64,000 nt of DNA from Mycobacterium sp. (GCA_016197405.1 JACPVR010000001.1:310001-374000), one strand, 5' to 3'. Numbered from the stretch's first letter, positions 44,690 to 54,432 are shown. Notes: a model not told the origin generated them from the letters alone. Made by a program: numbers and translations.

Positions 44690-45333
44690 CCGTCGCCAAC
44701 ACCGGCCAGCTCGTATCCGACCAGATCGTCGCGGCCTGCGCGCCGTGGTCGGCGATACTGAAAGCCGGCCAGCAGCTGGAGATCATCGACCTACACGGCA
44801 ACCAGGCGGTCGACACCCTCTTCTACGGTGTCACCGCGTCGGCGACGGGCTTCCGCGTCGATCACCGGTTGCGCTACAGCGCGCAGGCCACCGTCGCCGC
44901 CCAGCGCAACATCTTCCTGACCACCGGATCGGTGCTGCGCGCCGCCGACGGCACCCCGCTGGTCACCATCGTCGACGACCAGGTCGGAAACCACGACACC
45001 ATCGCCGGTGCCTGCTCCAAGGAATCGAACACCCTGCGCTACGGGCATCACACCGCCCACCAGCACGCGTGTGCCGAGAACTTCCTCGCCGAGGCCGCCC
45101 GGTGGGATCTGGGCAAGCGCGACATCGTCTCCAACGTCAACTTCTTCATGAACGTGCCGGTCGACGCCGACGGGACACTGGGCATCGTCGACGGCCTGTC
45201 GGCGCCCGGGAAGTCGCTGACGCTGCGCGCCGATACCGACACCCTGGTGCTGGTGTCGAACTGTCCACAGATCAACAACCCGTGCAACGGATTCGACCCG
45301 ACACCGGTGCGCATGGTGATCACCGACTCATGA
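44686..45333 (+). CDS. Urea amidolyase-associated protein 2 (UAAP2, DUF1989)
   Basis: A 215-aa partner of UAAP1 with the same DUF1989 fold. Motifs: IDLHGNQAVDTLFY near residues 30-43, VDDQVGNHDTIAGACSKESN (about 100-119) and HHTAHQHACAENFL (about 125-138), a His/Cys cluster likely to hold a metal, followed by SNVNFFMNVPVDADG and SNCPQINNPCNGFDPTPVR. By analogy with characterised pairs it would be a carboxyguanidine deiminase subunit. Both ends overlap neighbours by 4 nt (44686-44689 and 45330-45333), marking a tight three-gene operon. Confidence 0.9.
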   Translation: MTVANTGQLVSDQIVAACAPWSAILKAGQQLEIIDLHGNQAVDTLFYGVTASATGFRVDHRLRYSAQATVAAQRNIFLTTGSVLRAADGTPLVTIVDDQVGNHDTIAGACSKESNTLRYGHHTAHQHACAENFLAEAARWDLGKRDIVSNVNFFMNVPVDADGTLGIVDGLSAPGKSLTLRADTDTLVLVSNCPQINNPCNGFDPTPVRMVITDS

Positions 45334-47336
45334 CGACCATCGAGGTGCTGACACCGGGCCTGATGAGCACCGTGCAGGACTGGCCCGGCCGCGTCGGCTA
45401 CTGGCATATCGGTGTTCCGCCGTCCGGACCGATGGACGACCTGTCGTTCCGGATCGGTAACCGCGTGCTCGGCAATCCCGAGGGCGCCGCCGGACTGGAA
45501 TGCACCCGCACCGGCCCCGCACTGGCCTTTCCCGACGGTGGGCGGGTGTGCGTCACCGGCGCCCCGGTACGGGTCACGCTGGACGGCGCGGTGGTTCCGC
45601 AATGGCAGTCGGTGACCGTGCCACCCGGGGGCCGCCTGGAGGTCGGTGCGCTGACGGGCCCGGGTATGCGCTGCTATGTGCTGATCGCCGGCGGTATCGA
45701 AGAAGCCGAATATCTGGGCAGCGCGGCAACTTTCACGATGGCTCGATTCGGCGGACATGAGGGCCGCACGCTGCGCGCCGGTGATGTGCTCTCCGCCGGA
45801 GCCGACCCGGGGCCGCACGCCGCACGCCCGGGTCGTGATGCCCGCGCCGCGATGGAGGAACAACCGAGCATCGGCCACCGCTGGCAACTGGCGGTCACCG
45901 AAGGACCGCACGGCGCATCGGAGTTCTTCACCCGTGCCGATATGGAGACGCTCTTCGGCACCGATTACACCGTGCATTTCAACTCGGACCGAACCGGTGT
46001 GCGGCTGGAAGGGCCGAAACCGCAGTGGGCCCGCCGCGACGGTGGCGAGGCAGGCATGCACCCGTCCAATATCCACGACACCGCGTATTGTGTTGGGGCA
46101 CTGGACTTCACCGGGGACACCCCGATTCTGCTCGGCCCGGACGGCCCCAGCCTGGGCGGGTTCGTCTGCCCGGTCACGGTGGCCGGCGGCGACCGCTGGA
46201 AGCTGGGCCAGCTGGCGCCCGGCGACACCGTCCGGTTCGTGCCGGTGCGCGCCGATCGTGCACCGTCACTGCGCAGTCTCGACGTCGACCGGCGGGCGTG
46301 GTTCCCGGTGATCTCGGCCGCCGGGGACGGCGACGACGGAATCCTCGAACAGTACGTGTCGAGGGACGGCACCGAGGTCACGGTGCGACGGGCCGGCGAC
46401 GGTGGGGTCCTGGTCGAGTACGGCCCGATGATGCTCGACCTGGCGATGCGGGCCAGGGTGCACATCCTGCACGAACGACTCTGTGCGCGCGCACTGCCCG
46501 GTGTCACCGAGCTGACCCCGGGGGTGCGCTCCCTGCAGGTGCAGTTCGACCCCGCGACGATCGCGATGACCGAGATCACCCGCCTCATCGCCGAGCTCGA
46601 CGACGGCCTGCCGGCCAATGACGAGCTGGTGGTCCCCAGCCGGACCGTGGCGCTCCCGTTGTCCTGGGATGATCCGTCGACGCGCGAGGCGATCGAACGC
46701 TATATGCACGGTGTGCGCGCCGATGCCCCGTGGTGTCCGGACAATATCGAGTTCATCAGGCGCGTCAACGGGCTCGCCGATACCTCCGACGTGCACGACA
46801 TCGTCTTCGACGCGCAATACCTGGTACTCGGGCTCGGCGATGTGTACCTGGGTGCGCCGGTGGCCACGCCGCTGGACCCGCGGCACCGATTGGTCACCAC
46901 CAAGTACAACCCTGCTCGCACCTGGACCCCGGAGAACGCCGTCGGGATCGGCGGCGCGTACCTCTGTGTCTACGGTATGGAGGGCCCCGGCGGTTATCAG
47001 TTCGTCGGCCGCACCACCCAGGTCTGGAACCACTGCCATCCGCGCAACGCCGATTCGTTCGAACCCGGCACGCCCTGGCTGCTGCGGTGTTTCGACCGGA
47101 TCGGGTTCTATCCCGTCAGTGCCGAGGAACTGCTGGACCTGCGCGCCGACATGGCAGCCGGCCGCGGTCAGGTCGCGATCAGCGACGGTGTCTTCTCGAT
47201 GCGCGATTACCGCGCCTTCCTGGAACGCGAAGCCGACGGTATCGCGACGTTCAAACATCAGCAGGAGACGGCGTTCGCCACCGAACGCCGGGCATGGGAC
47301 ACGGCAGGAGAATTCCGGGGCCGGCGAGCGAGCTGA
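45330..47336 (+). CDS. Stand-alone carboxyltransferase-type protein (KipA/AHS2 plus KipI/AHS1 domains of urea carboxylase)
   Basis: A 668-aa protein equal to the central carboxyltransferase part of urea/guanidine carboxylase. The N-terminal AHS2 (KipA/PxpC-like) domain spans about residues 1-325 (VLTPGLMSTVQDWPGR, GVPPSGPMDDLSFRIGNRVLGN, HPSNIHDTAYCVGALDFTGDTP). The AHS1 (KipI/PxpB-like) domain follows to about 620 (VEYGPMMLDLAMRARVH, GVTELTPGVRSLQVQFDP, YNPARTWTPENAVGIGGAYLC). The biotin carboxylase domain that should precede it and the biotin carrier domain with its AMKM-type motif that should follow are absent: the reading frame starts at an ATG overlapping the UAAP2 stop and ends right where the carrier would begin. 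No allophanate hydrolase gene is nearby. It may need separately encoded partners or catalyse something else. Confidence 0.85.
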   Translation: MTTIEVLTPGLMSTVQDWPGRVGYWHIGVPPSGPMDDLSFRIGNRVLGNPEGAAGLECTRTGPALAFPDGGRVCVTGAPVRVTLDGAVVPQWQSVTVPPGGRLEVGALTGPGMRCYVLIAGGIEEAEYLGSAATFTMARFGGHEGRTLRAGDVLSAGADPGPHAARPGRDARAAMEEQPSIGHRWQLAVTEGPHGASEFFTRADMETLFGTDYTVHFNSDRTGVRLEGPKPQWARRDGGEAGMHPSNIHDTAYCVGALDFTGDTPILLGPDGPSLGGFVCPVTVAGGDRWKLGQLAPGDTVRFVPVRADRAPSLRSLDVDRRAWFPVISAAGDGDDGILEQYVSRDGTEVTVRRAGDGGVLVEYGPMMLDLAMRARVHILHERLCARALPGVTELTPGVRSLQVQFDPATIAMTEITRLIAELDDGLPANDELVVPSRTVALPLSWDDPSTREAIERYMHGVRADAPWCPDNIEFIRRVNGLADTSDVHDIVFDAQYLVLGLGDVYLGAPVATPLDPRHRLVTTKYNPARTWTPENAVGIGGAYLCVYGMEGPGGYQFVGRTTQVWNHCHPRNADSFEPGTPWLLRCFDRIGFYPVSAEELLDLRADMAAGRGQVAISDGVFSMRDYRAFLEREADGIATFKHQQETAFATERRAWDTAGEFRGRRAS

Positions 47337-47417
47337 GCCGGTACACGGCCGGCACCCGGTTGTTCACCTGAGTGTGGCACCCTGTTCAGACTCTGGTCCC
47401 CCGACAGATGCGGTCAC

Positions 47418-48917
47418 ATGCCAAAAACAGCACGCTTCAAAGAGATCGAGCGCAAGTTCGACGTTCTCGATTCCACGGTGTCGCCCTCCTTCGACGGCCT
47501 CGCCGCGGTCTCCCGCGTCGAGCACGCACCGACCGAGTCGCTGGATGCGACGTACTTCGACACCGCAGGCCATGACCTCGCCCGTCACAAGGTGACGCTG
47601 CGGCGACGCACCGGCGGGACCGACGCCGGCTGGCACCTCAAACTTCCCGCCGGTCCCGACACCCGCACCGAGGTGCGTCTGCCGTTGGGCGACGACGACG
47701 AGTCGGTCCCGACCGAGCTGGTGGACGTGGTGCTGGCGATCGTGCGGGACCGCCCGCTGGCTCCCGTCGCGCGGATAACCACGACCCGTGAGATCAAGGT
47801 GCTCTACGGCAGCGACGACGCCCGGCTCGCGGAGTTCTGTGATGACCGGGTCACCGCATGGAGTATCGGCGCCGACGGCACCGGCACCGAACAGCAGTGG
47901 CGGGAATGGGAACTCGAACTTCTGCGGGATGCCGAGGACGGCGCCGCAGGCGACATCCTCGACCGGATCAGCAACCGCCTGTTCGACGCGGGCGCACAGC
48001 CGGCCGGAACCGGCTCCAAACTGGCCCGGGTGCTGGCCACCGACACGGTGGCGGCCGAGCAACCCACATTCGCCGATCCGGTCCACGCCGCAGTCGCCGA
48101 ACAGGTCGGCCAGCTCCTGGAGTGGGACCGGGCGGTGCGTGCCGACACCTACGACTCGGTCCACCAGATGCGAGTGACCACCCGCAAGCTGCGCAGCCTG
48201 CTCAAGGAGTCCGAGGAGTCCTTCGGGCTGACCGACGACGCCTGGGTCCTCGACGAATTACGGCAACTCGCCGCCGTCCTCGGCGGCGCCCGCGATGCCG
48301 AGGTGCTCGCCGAGAAGTACCAGACAGCGCTGGACGCGCTGCCGGCCGAGCTGGTCCGCGGGCCCGTGCGCGAACGCCTGGTCGACGGTGCGCGTCGCCG
48401 CTACGACCTCGGCCTGCGGCGATCGCTGGCCGCGATGCGCACCGCGCGTTATTTCCGGCTGCTCGACGCGCTGGAGGAACTGGTCGCCGTCGCACCGGCA
48501 CCGGCCCAGCCCGGCGCCGAAGCTCCCACCGTGACCATCGACGCTGCGTACAAACGGGTGCGCAAGGCCGTCAAGACAGCGCGCGCCGCCGAGGCCGAGC
48601 TGGCCGACGATCGCGACGAGGCGCTGCACCGAATCCGCAAGGGCGCCAAACGATTGCGCTACACCGCCGCTGCCACCGGCGCAGACAAGGTTTCCAACGC
48701 GGCCAAGACCATCCAGACACTGCTGGGCGATCACCAGGATGCCGTCGTCAGCCGCACACATCTGGCGCAGCAGTCCGAGGTGGCCTACGCAGCGGGTGAG
48801 GACACCTTCACCTACGGGGTGCTGTACCAGCAGGAGGACGACCTGGCACACACATCGCGCGCCAAGCTCGAAGAGGCGCTGGCCGCGCTGGCCAAGGCGG
48901 TACGCAAAGCCCGGTAG
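47418..48917 (+). CDS. CYTH and CHAD domain protein (Rv2226-like)
   Basis: A 499-aa two-domain protein. The N-terminal CYTH domain (about 1-200) has the ExExK signature in EIERKF at residues 9-14 and alternating charged beta strands (VTLRRRTGG, WHLKLPAG) of a triphosphate tunnel. The C-terminal CHAD domain (about 215-499) is helical with conserved His residues in HQMRVTTRKLRS and LHRIRKGAKRLRY and is known to bind polyphosphate. A role in polyphosphate or triphosphate handling is inferred. The stop is 3 nt from rnpB on the opposite strand, and the rnpB terminator hairpin overlaps its last codons. Confidence 0.92.
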   Translation: MPKTARFKEIERKFDVLDSTVSPSFDGLAAVSRVEHAPTESLDATYFDTAGHDLARHKVTLRRRTGGTDAGWHLKLPAGPDTRTEVRLPLGDDDESVPTELVDVVLAIVRDRPLAPVARITTTREIKVLYGSDDARLAEFCDDRVTAWSIGADGTGTEQQWREWELELLRDAEDGAAGDILDRISNRLFDAGAQPAGTGSKLARVLATDTVAAEQPTFADPVHAAVAEQVGQLLEWDRAVRADTYDSVHQMRVTTRKLRSLLKESEESFGLTDDAWVLDELRQLAAVLGGARDAEVLAEKYQTALDALPAELVRGPVRERLVDGARRRYDLGLRRSLAAMRTARYFRLLDALEELVAVAPAPAQPGAEAPTVTIDAAYKRVRKAVKTARAAEAELADDRDEALHRIRKGAKRLRYTAAATGADKVSNAAKTIQTLLGDHQDAVVSRTHLAQQSEVAYAAGEDTFTYGVLYQQEDDLAHTSRAKLEEALAALAKAVRKAR

Positions 48918-48919
48918 GG

Positions 48920-48920
<1 letters not shown>
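48909..48920 (-). terminator. Likely rnpB terminator, overlapping the CYTH/CHAD gene end
   Basis: On the minus strand GCCC-TACC-GGGC is followed by TTT, right at the 3' end of the rnpB RNA. The stem is only 4 bp but may extend rnpB helix P1. Confidence 0.4.
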
Positions 48921-49326
<406 letters not shown>

Positions 49327-49334
49327 CGTCGTCA

Positions 49335-49362
49335 ACGCTACCGGACCGACCCTGTCGGACAA
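49335..49362 (-). promoter_or_regulatory. rnpB promoter
   Basis: On the minus strand TTGTCC (49357-49362), 16 nt, TAGCGT (49335-49340), then 8 nt to the first base of the RNA. Confidence 0.6.
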
Positions 49363-49392
49363 ACTCTGTTTGCGAGCCGACTGCGGACACGA

Positions 49393-49424
49393 AATGGCCC
49401 CGGGGTGGGAGCCCCGGGGCCATT
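49393..49424 (-). terminator. Terminator of the first glycoside hydrolase gene
   Basis: Perfect 13-bp arms AATGGCCCCGGGG and its complement around TGGGAG, ending in TTT on the minus strand, 15 nt past the stop. Nearly the same hairpin follows the two other paralogues. Confidence 0.8.
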
Positions 49425-49439
49425 CGTCGTGGGAGGTGA

Positions 49440-51488
49440 CTAGCTGTCCGAGCCGCTGGCTGACCCGCCATCGCTGGCAGATCCGGAGTGGGCATTCCCG
49501 CGCCCCGAATCGGCAGTCGACTTCCCACTGGTGCCGGTGCCAGACGAGTCGTCATCGCTGGCATCGGACTTCGCAGCGGGCAGGCCCCCGCTGCTCGTCT
49601 TGGAATCGGACGGATCGAGCGAGCCGTCCGCGTCATCCTTCGTCACGTTCTTCTCGACGGTGACGTCGGCATCGTCGTCACGATCCGCCGACGAGTTGGA
49701 CGATCCCGTCTTGGTCGACGACGTGTCCGTCGAGTCATCGGTCGACTCGTCCGTGGCGTCATCGGCTGGTGCCGATGACTCCTCATCGACCGTGGTCACC
49801 GGCTCGCTGACCGGCTCGGTGACCGGTTCGCTCACGGGTTCGCCGACGGTGGGCTCCTCGACCACCGGGGTCGACTCGACCGGCTGTGCCGGTGCTTCGG
49901 AACCGGTGCTCCCCTGTGCTGCGGGTGTCTCATCGACGACCGACACCGGAGCAGCTTCGACAGTTGCCGGAACCGAAGCCTCTGCGACCTTGTCGACACT
50001 TGCTGCCGACCCGGTATCAGCCGACTCGACATCGGCGGTCTGCACCGACTGCCTTGCCGCCGCCGTCGCCGAGTCACTTGTCTCATCGGACGCGGGCTGG
50101 GCAGCCAACGCGACGACAGCTGCTGCCGCCGGCGTCTTCAGCGACGGTGAGAAGACGCCCAGGATCTTGGTGAAGATCTTCACGACGCTGTCGACGATCT
50201 TCTGCACGCTGCCGGAGATGCTGTGGACGGTCGCCCCCACCATCGATGCCACCGAGTTGGCGAGCATGTTGATGGTCTTGAAGATCTGGGCGATCACATT
50301 CAACGGGTTGTTCGGCGTCTCCGAGCCACCGGTCGGCGGCAGTTCCACGTCGGTGGGATGACCGGCGATCCATGCTGCGATGGCGGCCACCACCTCCTTG
50401 GGGGTCCAGTCGTCGTGGAACAGTCCGAAGTTCTTCTGACGGTCCTCGGCACCGGTTTCCAGGTCCAGCAGCGAGTAGATGAACTGCGGGCCCACTCCGG
50501 CGATCTTCGACCAGGCGTCAATGAAGTCGGTGATAAATGCGGCTTGCTCCGATTCGGAAACAATTGTCGTCGGAATGCCGTATTCACTCGCCCAGATCTT
50601 TTTGGCGTCGTCGCCATACTGCTTCATCAGTTTCTGTATCGCCAGCAACTGCTTGTAAGCGGAGTTGGCTATGTCCTTACCCGCCGAGAACTTGGTGTTG
50701 TAGTTGTACGGGTGATAGGACAGCGCGTCGAAGTACCCCTGGGCGCCCGATGCGTACATGGCCGCCACGAAGTCGACCGGGTTGATGTTGAAGTTGCCCC
50801 AGGTCATGCCCGCCGTGACGACGCCACCGATGACGGTTCCGGACGGATCGACGGCCTTGATGGCGGTGTAGGCCGCCTTCAGCAGGGCCGTGTACTCCGA
50901 GGCGTCCGGCGACGGGAACCAGCTCAGGAAGTTCTGCGGCTCGTTCCACACCTCGTACGCGGAGATCTTGGCGCTTTCCGGATCGCCGGTACCTGCACCG
51001 TAGCGAGCGGCGAGTTGGCCCATGAAGCTGCCGAAATCATCAGGATTCCGCACCTCCCCGTAGGGCGAAACCGCGTAATCCGTCGCCCAGATCGGTGAGC
51101 TGGTCACCACAGCGGCCACCGCGATACCGCGTGCGGCGGCGGCGTTGACGACCTTGTCGACGCTGGCCCAGTTGTAACTGCCCTTGGTCGCCTCGATATC
51201 GCGCCACGGGACGAACATCCTGATCTGCGTGACGCCCATGTTGGTCATGGCATCCAGCGCGGTGTTCACCTCGTCGGCGGACATGAAGTACAGCCCGGAG
51301 TCGGCAATACCGACCGCGGATGACGACGTATCGATCGACGCCACTTGAAGAAAATCAAACGACGCGTTCTTTATCTTGTTATTGGGCAACACATAAAGCT
51401 GCGCGGTAGCACACACCAACGCAAACGCGAATATTGGCACCGCAGTTCTCATGAAACGGTGCACCAACCGACCCCAAAGCGCGTTCAT
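49440..51488 (-). CDS. Membrane-anchored glycoside hydrolase (GH39/GH5-like TIM barrel), paralogue 1
   Basis: A 682-aa extracytoplasmic enzyme. Residues 14-35 form a single membrane segment without a clear cleavage site. A TIM-barrel catalytic domain (about 50-375) carries YEVWNEPQNF with the probable acid/base Glu183 and WASEYGIPTT with the probable nucleophile Glu302; HPYN (about 259-262) lines the pocket. An amphipathic, Val/Ile-rich region (about 395-460) follows, then a disordered acidic Ser/Thr/Asp tail ending SGSASDGGSASGSDS. The substrate is unknown; an envelope polysaccharide is plausible. I take ATG 51488 (MNALWGR), which aligns with the two paralogues and has AGGAGTGGGG upstream. 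It is first of three tandem copies. Confidence 0.85.
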   Translation of the reverse strand: MNALWGRLVHRFMRTAVPIFAFALVCATAQLYVLPNNKIKNASFDFLQVASIDTSSSAVGIADSGLYFMSADEVNTALDAMTNMGVTQIRMFVPWRDIEATKGSYNWASVDKVVNAAAARGIAVAAVVTSSPIWATDYAVSPYGEVRNPDDFGSFMGQLAARYGAGTGDPESAKISAYEVWNEPQNFLSWFPSPDASEYTALLKAAYTAIKAVDPSGTVIGGVVTAGMTWGNFNINPVDFVAAMYASGAQGYFDALSYHPYNYNTKFSAGKDIANSAYKQLLAIQKLMKQYGDDAKKIWASEYGIPTTIVSESEQAAFITDFIDAWSKIAGVGPQFIYSLLDLETGAEDRQKNFGLFHDDWTPKEVVAAIAAWIAGHPTDVELPPTGGSETPNNPLNVIAQIFKTINMLANSVASMVGATVHSISGSVQKIVDSVVKIFTKILGVFSPSLKTPAAAAVVALAAQPASDETSDSATAAARQSVQTADVESADTGSAASVDKVAEASVPATVEAAPVSVVDETPAAQGSTGSEAPAQPVESTPVVEEPTVGEPVSEPVTEPVSEPVTTVDEESSAPADDATDESTDDSTDTSSTKTGSSNSSADRDDDADVTVEKNVTKDDADGSLDPSDSKTSSGGLPAAKSDASDDDSSGTGTSGKSTADSGRGNAHSGSASDGGSASGSDS

Positions 51489-51562
51489 TCCCCACTCCTG
51501 ACGACTCAAGACGATCTGCCTGTATCCCTCGACTTGACGATCACGGCCAAGTTAACTCCGTG

Positions 51563-51596
51563 CCCAGAATTGTGCTCAGTTTCCCGAAAATGGGAA
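51563..51596 (-). promoter_or_regulatory. Conserved upstream block of glycoside hydrolase 1 with TTCCC-N6-GGGAA
   Basis: The block CCCAGAATTGTGC..CA, 1 nt, TTTCCC-N6-GGGAA recurs at 54433-54466 and 57240-57273, 75 nt before the start codon in all three genes. Probably promoter plus operator. Confidence 0.65.
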
Positions 51597-51675
51597 GCCA
51601 AACCCAGGCGTGAACATGTGTTTGCAGGAGCGGTTGCTTATGCGCAAATTGGGCAGCCACGGCGAACGAAACTCA

Positions 51676-51697
51676 TTTCTTACCAAGCAGTAAGAAA
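51676..51697. promoter_or_regulatory. Inverted repeat TTTCTTAC-N6-GTAAGAAA upstream of glycoside hydrolase 1
   Basis: Perfect 8-bp arms about 190 nt before the ATG. The two paralogues have different perfect inverted repeats in comparable positions. Confidence 0.45.
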
Positions 51698-52312
51698 TAG
51701 TTGCAGAAAGTAACGGATTCAGACTAAATCCCTTGCACCACAGCATGTTTCGATTCATCAGATCCCGCTTTGCGCAGTAAAGAGCTGTGCTAACAACTCA
51801 GCTCTGCGTTGGACTGGAAAACTTTTAGACACCTGTCGCAGGTTTTATCCTTACCAAATCTAAGAATCGCCGGCCAAAGATGAATACGTTCGCCCAACGA
51901 CAGCCAGCAAACACATCACAGAATGCATACAGCCGGTTGACCGGCCAGATCACGCCCAGGTCTCAGGACGGCAACGGAACGTATCGTCACCATGATCACG
52001 CTTCGCGGGATAGCTCCACCGCGGGCCGCAGGCCAAAAATTGTGCCCTAACACGGCGTGTCGCACGATGCGACACGCCGATGAGCTAACAGATTGATGTG
52101 TTCGAGTACCCGCAGACCTGGCGGTAAAACACCCCGCTGAGGTCGGTTTGAGGGTCGAGCAGGGGCATCGGAGATACCCGCGGCCCGCTATCTCTGGGCT
52201 GTCAAGCCCCATGAGTTCCCAGAAAGTTTGCCCGGTACCCGGGTAGGTATGACGGCTGATATCGGACAGATAACAGTCTCCGGCTGGGTGCGTTGCGGTG
52301 GTTCAGACACCA

Positions 52313-52344
52313 AATGGCCCCGGGTCGCGAGCCCCGGGGCCATT
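52313..52344 (-). terminator. Terminator of the second glycoside hydrolase gene
   Basis: Perfect 12-bp arms around TCGCGAGC, followed by TTT on the minus strand, 11 nt past the stop. The hairpin is identical to that of the third paralogue. Confidence 0.8.
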
Positions 52345-52355
52345 CGTCGTGAGTG

Positions 52356-54359
52356 CTACTGACTGTCCGAGTCGCTGTCTGACCCGCCATCGCTGGCGGA
52401 TCCGGAGTGGGCGTGATCGCGCCCCGAACCATCGGTGGTCGTCCCACGAACACCGGAGGCAGACGAGTCGTCATCGCCGGCAACCGGTCGAGCAGCGGGC
52501 AGGCCCCCGCTACGCGTTCCTTCATCACACGACGCGGACTCCGCATCCGCGTCATCCTTCGCGGCCGCCTTCGCCTCATCCTTCGAGGCCTCATCCTTCG
52601 AGGCGTCATCCTCCGTGGAGTCCTCGGTGGTGGGGTCTTCGGTGGTCGCATCGCTTGTTGCGGAGTCCTCGGTGTTGGAGTCCTCCGTGGTCGATTCCTC
52701 CGTGGTGGTGTCACCGGCCGGTTCCTCGACCACAGGGGTCTCCGGCGTCTCGACTACCGGAGTCTCAGCCACCGGCGTCTCGACTACCGGAGTCTCGGCA
52801 ACCGGTGTCTCAGCCACGGGCGTCTCGGCAACCGGTGTCTCAGCCACGGGTGTCTCGACAGCCGGTGCCTCGGCGGCGGCGGTCGCCTCGGTGACCGCAG
52901 AGTCTCCCCCCGACGGCGCCGTTGCCGTCGCCGCGTCAGCCGACGCCTCGGTGTGCGCCGCATCCGACGACAACTCCGTCGATGCGACCGCGGCAGCCTG
53001 CACAGTCGACGACTTCGTCGGCGACAACGCGCTCAGCACCTGAGTGACGAGTTTTCCGACGGCCTTGACGACACTGGTGAGAAGGTCCTGAACGCTGCCC
53101 AGCACGCTGCCGAACGTCTGGCCGAACAGCGACGCCACCGATTCGGAAAGCAATGTGACGACACTGATGACCTGCGACAGGAAATTCGGGTTGGCGCCCT
53201 GCTCGGCCGGAGGGAAGTCGTCGACATAGGTTCCGGCGATCCACGCGGCGATCGCGGCCGCGACCTCTTTGGGCGTCCAGTCGTCGTGGAACAGACCGAA
53301 GTTGTTCTGCCTGCCGTCTGAGCTTGAGTCCAGATCCAACAGTGAATAGATGAAAGCCGGTCCGACACCGGACAGCTGCGACCAGGTCTGCAGGAAGTCC
53401 ATGATGAACTGCTTCTGCTTGGCCTCCGAGACTACCGTGGTCGGGATACCGAACTCGCTGGCCCAGACCTGCTTGTCACCGTCGCCGTACTTGGCCATCA
53501 ATGCCTGGATCGCCAGCAGCTGCTTGTATGCCGAGTTCGCGACGTCCTGGCCTTGCGAGAACAACAGGTTGTAGTTGTACGGGTGGTACGACAACACATC
53601 GAAATATCCCGCTGCGCCCGTCTCATACATCGACTTCACGAAGTCCACCGGGTTGATGTTCATACCCATCCACGTGAGCCCGGCGGTGACAACACCCCCG
53701 ATGACGGTCCCGGACGGATCGACGGCCTTGATCGCGGTGTACGCCGCTTTCAGCAGTTCGGTGTATTCCTTGGCCGACGGGGTGGGGAACCAGGCCAAGA
53801 AATTCTGCGGTTCATTCCAGATCTCGTAGGCCGAGATCTTCGCCTCTTCGGGATCGGCGTCACCGGCGCCATACCGGCTGGCCAACGCACTCATGAAATT
53901 GGCGTAATCCTGCACATCGCGGGGTTCACCGTAGGGCGACACCGAATAGTCGGTCGCCCACGTCGGGGATGTCGTCACCACGGCGGCAACGGCGATCCCC
54001 CGCTCATAGGCGGCATTGACCACCGTGTCGACGGCGTCCCAGTTGTATTGCCCCTTGGACGCTTCGACGTCCTTCCATGGGACGAAAACCCGCAGCTGAG
54101 TCACGCCCATGGAGAGCATCGCGTCCAGAGCGGTGTTCACCTCGTCGGGGGTCATGAAATAGAGCGACGAATCGGCAATACCCACCGCAGACGACGATGT
54201 GTCGATCGACGCCACCTGCACGAAATCGAATGAGGCGTGCTTGGTTTCCCGATTCGGCAGAACGTAGATCTGGACGGTCGCACAAGCCAGCGCAAACACG
54301 AAAATCGGTATGAGAACAGCCCTGAATCGCTGCCCCAGACGGGTACAAAGCGCGCGCAT
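52356..54359 (-). CDS. Membrane-anchored glycoside hydrolase (GH39/GH5-like TIM barrel), paralogue 2
   Basis: A 667-aa paralogue collinear with copy 1: membrane segment about 14-35, SIDTSSSAVGIADS at 51-64, probable acid/base Glu183 in YEIWNEPQNF and probable nucleophile in WASEFGIPTT (about residue 302). The amphipathic region (about 395-460) contains LSESVASLFGQTFGSVLGSV. The tail differs from copy 1: it has an eight-unit pentapeptide repeat AETPV/VETPV, then Thr/Glu/Asp-rich sequence, and ends SGSASDGGSDSDSDSQ. The start ATG at 54359 has AGGAGTGGG upstream, identical to the leaders of the other copies. Confidence 0.85.
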   Translation of the reverse strand: MRALCTRLGQRFRAVLIPIFVFALACATVQIYVLPNRETKHASFDFVQVASIDTSSSAVGIADSSLYFMTPDEVNTALDAMLSMGVTQLRVFVPWKDVEASKGQYNWDAVDTVVNAAYERGIAVAAVVTTSPTWATDYSVSPYGEPRDVQDYANFMSALASRYGAGDADPEEAKISAYEIWNEPQNFLAWFPTPSAKEYTELLKAAYTAIKAVDPSGTVIGGVVTAGLTWMGMNINPVDFVKSMYETGAAGYFDVLSYHPYNYNLLFSQGQDVANSAYKQLLAIQALMAKYGDGDKQVWASEFGIPTTVVSEAKQKQFIMDFLQTWSQLSGVGPAFIYSLLDLDSSSDGRQNNFGLFHDDWTPKEVAAAIAAWIAGTYVDDFPPAEQGANPNFLSQVISVVTLLSESVASLFGQTFGSVLGSVQDLLTSVVKAVGKLVTQVLSALSPTKSSTVQAAAVASTELSSDAAHTEASADAATATAPSGGDSAVTEATAAAEAPAVETPVAETPVAETPVAETPVAETPVVETPVAETPVVETPETPVVEEPAGDTTTEESTTEDSNTEDSATSDATTEDPTTEDSTEDDASKDEASKDEAKAAAKDDADAESASCDEGTRSGGLPAARPVAGDDDSSASGVRGTTTDGSGRDHAHSGSASDGGSDSDSDSQ
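52738..52863 (-). repeat. Pentapeptide-coding tandem repeat (AETPV/VETPV) in glycoside hydrolase 2
   Basis: About eight 15-bp units in the linker/tail coding region. Paralogues 1 and 3 lack it, so it expanded after duplication. A repeat of this kind can change length by slippage. Confidence 0.75.
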
Positions 54360-54432
54360 ATCCCACTCCTGACGACGGAAGACGAACTGCCCGGATCTTC
54401 AACTCGACGATCACGGCGGAATCAATGCCGTT

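Larger units (their letters stand above)
51489..52312. other. AT-rich upstream region of glycoside hydrolase 1
   Basis: 824 nt with no credible gene. In the minus-strand direction of transcription it carries, near the start, the conserved block at 51563-51596 and the inverted repeat at 51676-51697. The 17-mer at 51904-51920 (CCAGCAAACACATCACA) also occurs upstream of paralogue 2 at the same distance from its ATG, which shows that roughly 430 nt of upstream DNA was duplicated with the gene. I see nothing recognisable in 51930-52300. Confidence 0.6.
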
